Below, piece after piece: positions 1 through 5,092 of a stretch of DNA of 5,092 bases. A model generated the notes under the pieces. That model made no database searches. It saw only the letters and a list, made by a program, of their open reading frames with translations, and was not told the DNA's origin. Both the position numbers and the translations under genes were made by a program. This stretch comes from an uncultured Prevotella sp. GTDB lineage: Bacteria > Bacteroidota > Bacteroidia > Bacteroidales > Bacteroidaceae. The stretch lies in contig CALGRN010000133.1 in NCBI GenBank assembly GCA_937880835.1, positions 1-5,092 of the forward strand, written 5' to 3'. Every line of letters begins with the position of its first letter. Position 1 is the first letter of the stretch.

Positions 1-293
1 TTCCCGGAAGCGGCTCATGGTGTTTTGTCGGTCATCAGAGTGCCACAGACGACAGAATAGAAGTGATAGGAGATAAAGGTATGCTTTGTTTCTCGGTTTA
101 CAGTTACGCTCCCATACAACTTATAACAAGCGAAGGAACAACAAATATAACAGTTCCAAATCCCCCCTATGTTCAGTTGCCGATAATTAAGTCGGTGATA
201 GAAGATTTACAGGGCTTTGGAGTGTGTGAATGCAATTCTGTTTCGGCAACACCTGTTAATTGGGTGATGGATCGTATTCTCGGAAAGTTCTGA
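1..293 (+). CDS. Gfo/Idh/MocA-family oxidoreductase, C-terminal fragment (5' end outside window)
   Basis: The reading frame is open from base 3 and runs 96 codons to TGA at 291-293; the true start lies upstream of the window. The visible part matches the C-terminal alpha/beta domain of Gfo/Idh/MocA NAD(P)-dependent dehydrogenases: a GSWCFVGHQ strand, then DDRIEVIGDKGML, where these enzymes typically have a (D)RIEIxGTKGxI strand-turn, then a PNPPYVQLPIIKSVIEDL helix and the ending SATPVNWVMDRILGKF, which resembles the usual terminal helix. Known members oxidise or reduce sugars and other hydroxyl compounds in the cytoplasm; the N-terminal Rossmann fold and the catalytic Lys motif are not visible, so substrate and cofactor cannot be judged. 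The next gene starts 3 bp after the stop, which suggests co-transcription. The family call rests on remembered C-terminal patterns, so it is good but not certain. Confidence 0.75.
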   Translation, partial: PGSGSWCFVGHQSATDDRIEVIGDKGMLCFSVYSYAPIQLITSEGTTNITVPNPPYVQLPIIKSVIEDLQGFGVCECNSVSATPVNWVMDRILGKF

Positions 294-296
294 ATC

Positions 297-1355
297 ATGA
301 AGAGAAGTGTTGTTTTTTCTGTTTTGTTTGCGGTTTGTATGTCTTCGATGGGAGAAGACTCTATACCGAAAAGAAAAACGTTCATCAAGCGTGTGGGACA
401 ATCTTTATATGACTTTGTAAAGACTTTTAATGATATTGACACGTCTTATATAGAGCCTCAGCATTATAACTTCACGGTTATGTTGCAGAATACCAACACT
501 TATGAAGTCTTTAATCTTAGGAGCAAGGAGGGAAGTTCCATTACCTTTGCACCTGAACCAAGCTACAAGGTAGGTCCTTATTTGGGATGGCGTTGGCTTG
601 TCTTGGGATATACTTTTGACGTCAAGCGATTGTTTGTCGGCGGAAAAGCGAAGCAGGAGTTTGATTTGAGCATTTACACTTCTGCCGTTGGTATAGACCT
701 TTTTTACCGCAAAACGGGCAACGATTACAAAATAAGAAGTCTTACTCAGAAAGAAGATAATGATATTAAGGAAATACGCGGTATTCCGTTTGACGGGCTT
801 AGTGCGAGCGTAAAAGGTTTCAACATTTACTATATTTTCAATCGTAAGAAGTTGTCTTATCCTGCTGCATTCTCTCAAAGCACTCGTCAGAAGATAAGTT
901 GCGGCTCGCCTATAATAGGAATTGGATACTCAAAGCACACATTATCAGTTGACTGGGATAAATTGCAGAATATCATAGATGAACGTTCGGGCGGAATGGT
1001 AGAGTTGGACAAGAACATGCTTTTTGGCAACTTAAAGTATTCCGACATTTCCGTATCGGGAGGGTATGCTTATAATTGGGTGTTTGCAAGGAATTTGCTT
1101 TTCGCTTCATCCCTTTCGCTTGCGTTAGGCTACAAACGTTCATCGGGTGATTTGACCGAAAGCGAAGGGTTCTCTTTCGAAAACTTCAATATAGACGGAG
1201 TAGGGCGTTTCGGTTTGGTGTGGAACAACAATCGGTGGTATATGGGTGCAAGTGCCATAGTACATTCCTATAACTATGGCAGGAAGCAATTTTCAACTTC
1301 CAATGTATTTGGGAGTCTGAATATATATATAGGATTTAATTTCGGTAAAAAATAA
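297..1355 (+). CDS. DUF4421 domain-containing secreted/envelope protein
   Basis: This is a 352-residue protein of unknown function. Residues 1-19 look like a signal peptide (MKR, then a hydrophobic stretch, possible cleavage after S-M-G at 17-19); Cys14 does not sit in a good lipobox. The block at about 49-106 (DTSYIEPQHYNFTVMLQNTN, then SITFAPEPSYKVGPYLGWRW and LGYTF) is what I recognise as the DUF4421 family, common in Bacteroidales. The rest is rich in alternating aromatic and polar strands, for example 204-214, 250-262, 268-280, 302-325 and the last strand LNIYIGFNFG at 341-350. This is compatible with a beta-barrel or beta-rich envelope protein, but that is an inference. ATG 297 is the only start that keeps the whole signal peptide. 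The gene sits 3 bp after the oxidoreductase and 8 bp before the DUF1460 gene, so an operon is likely and a role in envelope or muropeptide metabolism is plausible but unproven. Confidence 0.8.
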   Translation: MKRSVVFSVLFAVCMSSMGEDSIPKRKTFIKRVGQSLYDFVKTFNDIDTSYIEPQHYNFTVMLQNTNTYEVFNLRSKEGSSITFAPEPSYKVGPYLGWRWLVLGYTFDVKRLFVGGKAKQEFDLSIYTSAVGIDLFYRKTGNDYKIRSLTQKEDNDIKEIRGIPFDGLSASVKGFNIYYIFNRKKLSYPAAFSQSTRQKISCGSPIIGIGYSKHTLSVDWDKLQNIIDERSGGMVELDKNMLFGNLKYSDISVSGGYAYNWVFARNLLFASSLSLALGYKRSSGDLTESEGFSFENFNIDGVGRFGLVWNNNRWYMGASAIVHSYNYGRKQFSTSNVFGSLNIYIGFNFGKK

Positions 1356-1363
1356 ATTTAACT

Positions 1364-2218
1364 ATGATTAGAAGAATTGTATTTTCGTTATTGCTGACAT
1401 TGTGCTGCACTTACGCATGGTCTCGTGCGCAATATACCAAATCAGACAGTCTGCGTGTGGTTTCGCTTTTATCAGAGGCTGCAAAGTTGCCGAAATCCAC
1501 CAACTGGATGTTGCATTTTGCACGTAAGTTCTACGGAATACCCTATGTAGCGCATACGCTTGACAGGAATAGGAGAGAGAGACTCGTTGTGAATCTTAAA
1601 GAGCTTGACTGCACGACCTATGTGGAGCAAGTGCTCGCTTTGTCAGTATGTGCGGCAGAGAGAAAAAGGACGTTCGGCGATTTCTGTAACATGCTCATGC
1701 AGATAAGATACATGGACGGTAAGATAGGATATGCAAATCGGCTGCATTACTTCACGACGTGGATAGATGACAATGTGAAGAAAGGGCTTGTGACGGACAT
1801 CGGAGTGAGCAGAGCACCCTTCACTGCCGTGCAGCGACTTAACATAAACTACATGTCGAAGAACGTTTCCAAGTATTCGATGCTCAAAGCCAATCCTAAG
1901 CTCTTGCCATATATAAAGGCAATGGAGAAGAAGTTGACGGGGCGCAAGGAGAGATATATACCCAAGTCGGAGATATACAATTCGGAGCTGCTGAGGAGGA
2001 CAATAGCAGATGGTGATATTCTGGTTATAATAACAAACAGAAAAGGACTTGACACTTCGCATATCGGCATAGCAGTGTGGCACAAGGACGGTCTGCATAT
2101 GATAAATGCGTCGTCTGTGCACGGCAAAGTTGTGGAAGAACCGATGACGTTGCGCGAGTATATGAAAAAGCATCCCTCGCAGATAGGAATAAGAGTTTGC
2201 CGCATGAAGCGTGCGTAA
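1364..2218 (+). CDS. DUF1460 family protein, NlpC/P60-like N-acetylmuramoyl-L-alanine amidase-like hydrolase
   Basis: This 284-residue protein fits the DUF1460 family, cysteine hydrolases with an NlpC/P60-like papain fold thought to cut muropeptides. Residues 1-22 form a signal peptide (MIRR, hydrophobic core, S-R-A at 20-22) that would leave a mature N-terminus QYTKSD, so the enzyme probably acts in the periplasm. Family blocks seen: NWMLHFARKFYGIPYVAHTLD (47-67); LKELDCTTYVEQVLAL (78-93) with the expected nucleophile Cys83; a long middle with LHYFTTWIDDN (127-137); DGDILVIITNRKGLDTSHIGIAVW (216-239) with the expected catalytic His233; and LHMINASS (244-251), followed by the usual ending TLREYMKKHPSQIGIRV. 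All key residues look intact and the length is normal. The start 8 bp after the previous stop suggests co-transcription with DUF4421. Exact substrate and cleavage site are inferences from the family. Confidence 0.9.
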   Translation: MIRRIVFSLLLTLCCTYAWSRAQYTKSDSLRVVSLLSEAAKLPKSTNWMLHFARKFYGIPYVAHTLDRNRRERLVVNLKELDCTTYVEQVLALSVCAAERKRTFGDFCNMLMQIRYMDGKIGYANRLHYFTTWIDDNVKKGLVTDIGVSRAPFTAVQRLNINYMSKNVSKYSMLKANPKLLPYIKAMEKKLTGRKERYIPKSEIYNSELLRRTIADGDILVIITNRKGLDTSHIGIAVWHKDGLHMINASSVHGKVVEEPMTLREYMKKHPSQIGIRVCRMKRA

Positions 2219-2230
2219 TGGGAGCGTGCG

Positions 2231-2420
2231 TTTTCTCTCGGTGTATATCAGAAGCGGTTGGCTTGCAGCAGAGAAAATGATTTGAAACCTTATGAAATTC
2301 TTATTCTTTCAGCAGAGAATTTGAAGTTTATCAGCAGAGTAATTGCATTCTCTCGGCAGAAAAATAATATTCTCTTAGCAGAAAGTTTGCATTTTATGCT
2401 ATCGTTTCGGAGAAAAACAG
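2231..2420. repeat. Degenerate tandem array of 22-bp dyad units (array 1)
   Basis: Four contiguous 22-bp units are clear: 2303-2324, 2325-2346, 2347-2368 and 2369-2390. All four carry GCAGA at unit positions 10-14 (2312, 2334, 2356, 2378). Units 1 and 2 agree at 16 of 22 bases, units 3 and 4 at 15 of 22. A fifth unit in the same phase, 44 bp before unit 1 (2259-2280), keeps CAGCAGAGAA; more decayed pieces are seen at 2232-2241 (TTCTCTCGG) and 2405-2420 (TTTCGGAGAAAAACAG). The consensus core ATTCTCT-CAGC-AGAGAAT is an inverted repeat with 7-bp arms and a 4-nt centre, so each unit is a small dyad followed by a 4-nt spacer. Because 22 is not a multiple of 3 and the frames give no repeated peptide, the array is unlikely to be coding. 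Function is unknown. Confidence 0.8.
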
Positions 2421-2428
2421 TATTTTTG
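2421..2428 (+). promoter_or_regulatory. Putative Bacteroidota -7 promoter element for the HU gene
   Basis: TATTTTTG is an exact match to the TAnnTTTG -7 element used by the Bacteroidota primary sigma factor. It lies 35 bp before the HU start codon and is followed by an AT-rich leader, as expected for this phylum. No convincing TTTG -33 element is seen at the usual distance (the sequence there is TTATG at about 2394-2398), so the call is tentative. If it is correct, transcription would start near 2435, just downstream of array 1. Confidence 0.4.
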
Positions 2429-2462
2429 CGTTTAATTATTAACCTTTTAAATATGAAATATC

Positions 2463-2906
2463 ATGATTAAGTATGTTATTTTAGCTAAAAAGAACCCTTT
2501 GAACAAAAAGGTGAAGTATTATCCACAGTCAGCTCCTGCCACGCCGATGTCGCTGGCACAGATAGTAAAGCGTGTGGAAAGGCGTTCGACTGTGTCGAGT
2601 GCAGATGTGAAGGCAGTGCTCGACGCATTGCAGTTTGAAGTAATCGATGCTTTGGAGAACGGCAATACTGTTCGTCTCGGCGATCTCGGTTCGTTTCGTC
2701 TGACTATTAAGGCGGATGGTGCCGACTCTGCTTCCGAAGCCAAGAAGAAAGGTGCGAATTTGATAAAGCAGGTGAACGTTCAGTTTACCAAGAGCACGGC
2801 GATGCGCGATGCTTTTGATGTGAAGACTCTCGACTTTGCTCCGCAGGAGGATGTTGTTAACGCCAAAGAGCAAGGCGGTGGCGGCGGAGGAGTAGAAAAT
2901 CCATAA
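2463..2906 (+). CDS. HU-family (Bacteroidales HU-HIG type) DNA-binding protein
   Basis: A 147-residue nucleoid-associated protein of the HU/IHF superfamily, acting in the cytoplasm by binding and bending DNA. The N-terminus MIKYVILAKKNPLNKKVKYY is the extension typical of Bacteroidales HU-like paralogues. The HU fold follows: helices at about 28-65 (MSLAQIVKRVERRSTVSSAD, then VKAVLDALQFEVIDAL) and the signature NGNTVRLGDLGSFRLTI at 67-83 leading into the DNA-binding arm. After a basic stretch (EAKKKGANLIKQVNVQFTK, 92-110) comes a C-terminal tail with six consecutive glycines (138-143), also usual in this subgroup. At 147 residues it is longer than classical HU (about 90). ATG 2463 is chosen because it gives the family N-terminus; the leader has no clear Shine-Dalgarno. 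It is preceded by the 22-bp array and a putative -7 element and followed by a strong hairpin, so it is probably transcribed alone. Confidence 0.93.
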   Translation: MIKYVILAKKNPLNKKVKYYPQSAPATPMSLAQIVKRVERRSTVSSADVKAVLDALQFEVIDALENGNTVRLGDLGSFRLTIKADGADSASEAKKKGANLIKQVNVQFTKSTAMRDAFDVKTLDFAPQEDVVNAKEQGGGGGGVENP

Positions 2907-2916
2907 GCGCGAAAAA

Positions 2917-2960
2917 TGAAATCGGCGTGCAGGGCATAATGTTTCCGCACGCCGATTTCA
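2917..2960. terminator. Perfect 14-bp-stem hairpin after the HU gene, probable transcription terminator
   Basis: The arms TGAAATCGGCGTGC (2917-2930) and GCACGCCGATTTCA (2947-2960) are perfect reverse complements around a 16-nt loop. The hairpin begins 11 bp after the HU stop. On the + strand no U-run follows beyond the ATTTCA that closes the stem. The A-rich stretch at 2912-2916 places the T-run on the other side, so the shape is actually better for terminating - strand transcripts. It could be bidirectional, or serve as a 3'-end stabilising structure for the HU mRNA. Confidence 0.65.
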
Positions 2961-3182
2961 GAATGTATCCTGCGCGGTTTCGGTTTCTGTGCAGGAAAAA
3001 CCGACCGGGAGAGGTCGGGAGGCGGACAGGGCAGGCGGGATGTTGCAGGAAGATGCGTGGAGCGGGCGGATGCGCCGAATATTGTTTTTGTGCAGGGTAG
3101 CAGGCGTGTTGCAGCAGCAGGCAGGGCGATTGCTGAGGCGGACGGGAATGAAAGAGGAAAGGAATAAATGGGAGATGCGGTT
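2961..3182. other. Intergenic region with short hairpins and a G-rich + strand
   Basis: I recognise no gene here. Two small stem-loops follow the HU hairpin: CCTGCGC (2969-2975) with GTGCAGG (2989-2995, one G-U pair), and CCGACC (3001-3006) with GGTCGG (3013-3018). The + strand is strongly G-biased: in 3001-3060 there are 31 G and 11 C. GGG runs occur at 3007-3009, 3017-3019, 3029-3031 and 3037-3039, with loops of 7, 9 and 5 nt, so a G-quadruplex is conceivable. The leader just before the next gene is purine-rich (AAAGAGGAAAGGA at 3151-3163). A 65-codon GTG-start frame across 2989-3186 has no recognisable domain and was not called. Confidence 0.55.
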
Positions 3183-3530
3183 ATGAATATAGAAGACGTG
3201 AGACTGTATGCGCTCGGGCTGGACGAGAGCGTGACGGAGGAACTTTTTGCGGGGCAATGGATTGTGTTTCGCATAGGTGGCAAATGGTTTTTGCTCGTAC
3301 AGCTCGATGTGCCCGAACCGCGCGTGGCTGTGAAGCTGCCACCGGAGAGGGCGGCGGAGCTGCGCGAACGGTATGACGGTGTGATGCCTGCTTTTCACAT
3401 GAACAAGAGGCATTGGAGCGATCTTTATCTGAACAGTCTCGACGGCGGTATGGTGAAGGATTTGATTGCCGTATCTTTCGGTCTGGTGGAGAGCAGATTG
3501 CCCAAGCGGACGAGAGGGCAGAAGGGCTGA
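3183..3530 (+). CDS. MmcQ/YjbR family protein (DUF419)
   Basis: A 115-residue single-domain cytoplasmic protein of the MmcQ/YjbR family, which has a CyaY-like fold. Members are often annotated as DNA-binding, but the physiological role is not established. Visible family features are the N-terminal MNIEDVRLYALGLDESVTEE, the strands WIVFRIGGKWFLLVQLD (26-42), AVKLPPERAAELRERYDGV (49-67), the hallmark FHMNKRHWSDLYL (71-83) and the helix MVKDLIAVSFGLVESRLPK (90-108). Length is typical. ATG 3183 is preferred because homology begins there and GGGAGA lies 8-13 nt upstream; an in-frame ATG at 3168, directly after an in-frame TAA at 3165-3167, would add only MGDAV. No operon partner is apparent: 276 bp separate it from HU and 388 bp from the helicase gene. 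Confidence 0.9.
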   Translation: MNIEDVRLYALGLDESVTEELFAGQWIVFRIGGKWFLLVQLDVPEPRVAVKLPPERAAELRERYDGVMPAFHMNKRHWSDLYLNSLDGGMVKDLIAVSFGLVESRLPKRTRGQKG

Positions 3531-3570
3531 AAATGGTGCTCGGAAGGGGGCGTTTTTGTATGCTTTTCGG

Positions 3571-3598
3571 GGCAATTTTGAGGGGTCAAAAATGTGCC
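3571..3598 (+). terminator. Possible terminator hairpin after the YjbR gene
   Basis: GGCA (3571-3574) pairs with TGCC (3595-3598) and TTTTGA (3576-3581) pairs with TCAAAA (3586-3591), closing on a GGGG loop. Unpaired bases around 3592-3594 make the stem imperfect. A short T-containing stretch (TTTATAACT) follows. It starts about 40 bp after the stop codon, a reasonable place for a terminator, but the short U-run makes this tentative. Confidence 0.4.
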
Positions 3599-3636
3599 TT
3601 TATAACTATCTGATAATCAGGGGCTTGCAGGGTGTC

Positions 3637-3702
3637 AAAATTGTCTTATAAGAGAATTAAAATTGTCTTATAGGACAATTTAAAAAGTCTTATAAGACAA
3701 TT
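3637..3702. repeat. Three tandem 22-bp AT-rich palindromes (array 2)
   Basis: Three contiguous 22-bp units (3637-3658, 3659-3680, 3681-3702) share a palindrome of the form AATTGTCTTATAAGACAATT preceded by AA. Unit 1 differs from this consensus at one base (G for C at 3654), unit 2 at one base (G for A at 3673), and unit 3 at three bases in its left flank. GTCTTATA starts at 3643, 3665 and 3687, exactly 22 bp apart. Each unit can form a stem (TTGTCT/AGACAA) with a TATA loop, or act as a two-fold-symmetric protein site. A diverged look-alike (TCAAAAATGTGCCTTTATAA) occurs at 3586-3605. Function is unknown; a terminator-like or protein-binding role is possible. Confidence 0.88.
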
Positions 3703-3918
3703 TTAAGGAGATGTGCAGAGGGATGATTTTCGGTGGTTTCGGGCATGGAAATCGGAGCTGAAAAAATCGGTTGCCCGACGGCATTGTTTTCGACGAGAGT
3801 CTTAGTCGGAAAAAACGGCGAAACGTGCTCTTTTGACAGTCGGTTGTTTATGCCTGCAAACTGCGAATTGAAACTTTTCTGCGATTTTTACAACGATATA
3901 TGAAAACGGTAACAAGAT

Positions 3919-5092
3919 ATGAAGATTAACATACTCGAAGATTTGAACGACAGTCAGCGCGCTGCCGTAGAGTATTGCGATGGTCCTTCGCTCGTGATAG
4001 CGGGTGCAGGGTCGGGCAAAACGCGTGTGCTGACATACAAGATAGCTTATCTGCTCGACAGGGGTATGATGGCGTGGAATATTCTCGCGCTCACTTTTAC
4101 AAACAAGGCTGCAAACGAGATGAGAAAGCGTATTGCGGGGCTGGTGGGCGAAAGCACGGCGAGGTATCTTCACATGGGGACGTTTCATTCGGTTTTCTCT
4201 CGGATATTGAGGGCTGAGGCAGAGCTTTTGGGATATGGCAGCAATTTTACGATATATGATGAGAATGATTCGCGCTCGCTGATAAAGAATATCGTAAAAG
4301 AATTAAATCTCGACGACAAGAAATATAAACCGGCGGCGTTGCGGGCGCGTATATCAATGGCAAAAAACCGTATGATAACGCCGCGTATGTATGCTGACGA
4401 CAGGGATGTGCAAAGGCGCGATTTTGAAGACCGAATGCCGGATGTGGCAATGGTATATGAGGCATATTGCACGAGATGCAGGCAGGCTAACGCGATGGAT
4501 TTCGACGATTTGCTTCTGAATACGTGCATGCTTTTCAAAGAGCATCCGGATGTGCTGACGAAGTATGCTGAAAGGTTTCATTTCATTCTCGTGGACGAGT
4601 ATCAGGATACTAACTTCGTGCAGCAGCAGATACTTCTGCAACTGACAAGAAACAATCGGAATATATGCGTTGTGGGGGACGACGCGCAGAGCATATACGG
4701 ATTCAGAGGTGCGGATATAAACAATATTCTCAGTTTCAGCACGCACTACGAGAATGCAAAATTGTTCAAGCTCGAACGAAATTATCGCAGCACGCAAATG
4801 ATAGTGCAGGCTGCAAACAGTCTGATAAAGCATAACGAAAGACAGATACACAAAGATATATACAGCAGAAATGACGAGGGCGAAAAGGTGATGCTGAAAT
4901 CGACATACAGCGATAAGGAGGAGGCGTTGGTGGTGTGCGGCGACATAAAAAGAATAATGAGGCAGACGGGATGCAGCTATAACGATTTCGCAATATTGTA
5001 CCGCACCAACGCGCAAAGTCGCAGCTTTGAGGAACAAATGCGAAAGACGAACATACCGTACAGAATAGTAGGCGGACTCAGCTTCTATCAGC
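3919..5092 (+). CDS. UvrD/PcrA-type SF1A ATP-dependent DNA helicase, N-terminal part (3' end outside window)
   Basis: The first 391 residues of a 3'-5' DNA helicase; families of this type are usually about 700-800 residues, so roughly half is present and no stop occurs before the window edge. SF1A motifs appear in order: Q motif LNDSQRAAV (9-17), Walker A AGAGSGKT (28-35), motif Ia LALTFTNKAANEM (56-68), Ib GTFHS (87-91), DFDDLL (194-199), Walker B/motif II VDEYQDTN (225-232), motif III VVGDDAQSIYGFRGAD (251-266), motif IV LERNYRS (285-291), then FAILYRTNAQSR (357-368) and IPYRIVGG (379-386). All visible catalytic residues are intact. Such enzymes unwind DNA in nucleotide excision and mismatch repair and clear protein or recombination intermediates. 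ATG 3919 gives the expected family N-terminus. The call between PcrA and UvrD cannot be settled from this half; Rep is less likely. It is preceded by a 388-bp gap, so it probably has its own promoter. Confidence 0.97.
   Translation, partial: MKINILEDLNDSQRAAVEYCDGPSLVIAGAGSGKTRVLTYKIAYLLDRGMMAWNILALTFTNKAANEMRKRIAGLVGESTARYLHMGTFHSVFSRILRAEAELLGYGSNFTIYDENDSRSLIKNIVKELNLDDKKYKPAALRARISMAKNRMITPRMYADDRDVQRRDFEDRMPDVAMVYEAYCTRCRQANAMDFDDLLLNTCMLFKEHPDVLTKYAERFHFILVDEYQDTNFVQQQILLQLTRNNRNICVVGDDAQSIYGFRGADINNILSFSTHYENAKLFKLERNYRSTQMIVQAANSLIKHNERQIHKDIYSRNDEGEKVMLKSTYSDKEEALVVCGDIKRIMRQTGCSYNDFAILYRTNAQSRSFEEQMRKTNIPYRIVGGLSFYQ

Larger units (their letters stand above)
3531..3918. other. 388-bp intergenic region between the YjbR and helicase genes
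   Basis: No gene is recognisable here in any frame. The region contains the hairpin at 3571-3598 and the palindrome array at 3637-3702. A 7-bp inverted repeat, TCGGGCA (3739-3745) with TGCCCGA (3772-3778), spans a 26-nt loop that itself holds a direct repeat AAATCGG at 3749-3755 and 3764-3770. Nothing distinctive was found in 3791-3899. No exact TAnnTTTG promoter element was found before the helicase; TTTTGACA at 3831-3838 could be a -33-like element, but no matching -7 was seen. Confidence 0.5.

Noticed and set aside
405..878. 157-codon - strand frame antisense to the DUF4421 gene
   Set aside because: Overlaps a recognisable + strand family block and has no motif of its own.
1337..1344. TAATTTCG as a promoter element for the DUF1460 gene
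   Set aside because: One mismatch to TAnnTTTG, inside the end of the DUF4421 coding region, with no -33 partner seen; the 8-bp gap is better explained by co-transcription.
2208..2230. Direct repeat AGCGTGCG (2208-2215 and 2223-2230) followed by TTTTCTCTC, considered as a terminator of the DUF1460 operon
   Set aside because: Only a 4-bp CGCA/TGCG stem can form, too weak to call a terminator.
2258..2470. 70-codon TTG-start frame running through array 1
   Set aside because: It starts with TTG, lies inside degenerate 22-bp repeats whose period is not a multiple of 3, shows no recognisable domain, and overlaps the HU start.
2989..3186. 65-codon GTG-start frame between the HU and YjbR genes
   Set aside because: Low-complexity Arg/Gly/Gln-rich peptide produced by the G-rich strand, with no recognisable motif; it begins inside a hairpin arm.
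2958..3575. 205-codon - strand frame antisense to the YjbR gene
   Set aside because: Its length reflects the GC-rich sequence opposite a gene with clear family motifs; the peptide has no recognisable domain.
3637..3702. CRISPR array
   Set aside because: The 22-bp palindromic units abut with no spacers between them, and no cas genes are present.
3772..3790. TGCC-CGAC-GGCA hairpin followed by TTGTTTT as a terminator
   Set aside because: The stem is only 4 bp and competes with the longer TCGGGCA/TGCCCGA inverted repeat; no gene directly upstream needs it.
4354..5037. 227-codon - strand frame antisense to the helicase
   Set aside because: The + strand here carries ordered SF1A helicase motifs without interruption; the antisense peptide is a shadow.

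Overview
All genes in this window lie on the + strand and look like a chromosomal segment of a Bacteroidota bacterium, most likely Bacteroidales and probably Prevotella-like. The evidence is: a Bacteroidales-style HU paralogue with an N-terminal KYVI-type extension and a glycine-rich tail; DUF4421 and DUF1460 proteins, families common in this group; AT-rich leaders without strong Shine-Dalgarno sequences; and an exact match to the Bacteroidota -7 element TAnnTTTG before the HU gene. The genus is an inference from protein style, not from a search.

Layout. (1) Positions 1-2218 hold three tightly packed genes with gaps of 3 and 8 bp, so probably one operon: the C-terminal end of a Gfo/Idh/MocA-type oxidoreductase, a DUF4421 secreted or envelope protein of unknown function, and a DUF1460 NlpC/P60-like amidase. 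The amidase suggests a link to cell-wall (muropeptide) processing. (2) 2219-2462 is intergenic and largely filled by a degenerate tandem array of 22-bp units, each an imperfect dyad, with a probable promoter at its 3' end. (3) 2463-2906 encodes an HU-family DNA-binding protein, followed by a perfect 14-bp-stem hairpin. (4) 2907-3182 is intergenic, with three hairpins and a strongly G-rich strand. (5) 3183-3530 encodes a small MmcQ/YjbR protein. (6) 3531-3918 is intergenic, with a possible terminator and a second 22-bp-period array made of three nearly perfect AT-rich palindromes. (7) 3919 to the window end is the N-terminal half of a PcrA/UvrD-type SF1A helicase, cut by the window edge.

The coding content is ordinary housekeeping and envelope material. 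I see no phage, transposase, CRISPR, toxin-antitoxin or defence genes and no RNA genes. The most unusual signal is non-coding: two arrays of unrelated core sequence that share exactly the same 22-bp period and the same design of tandem dyads. They lie in two separate intergenic gaps, one before the HU gene and one before the helicase gene.
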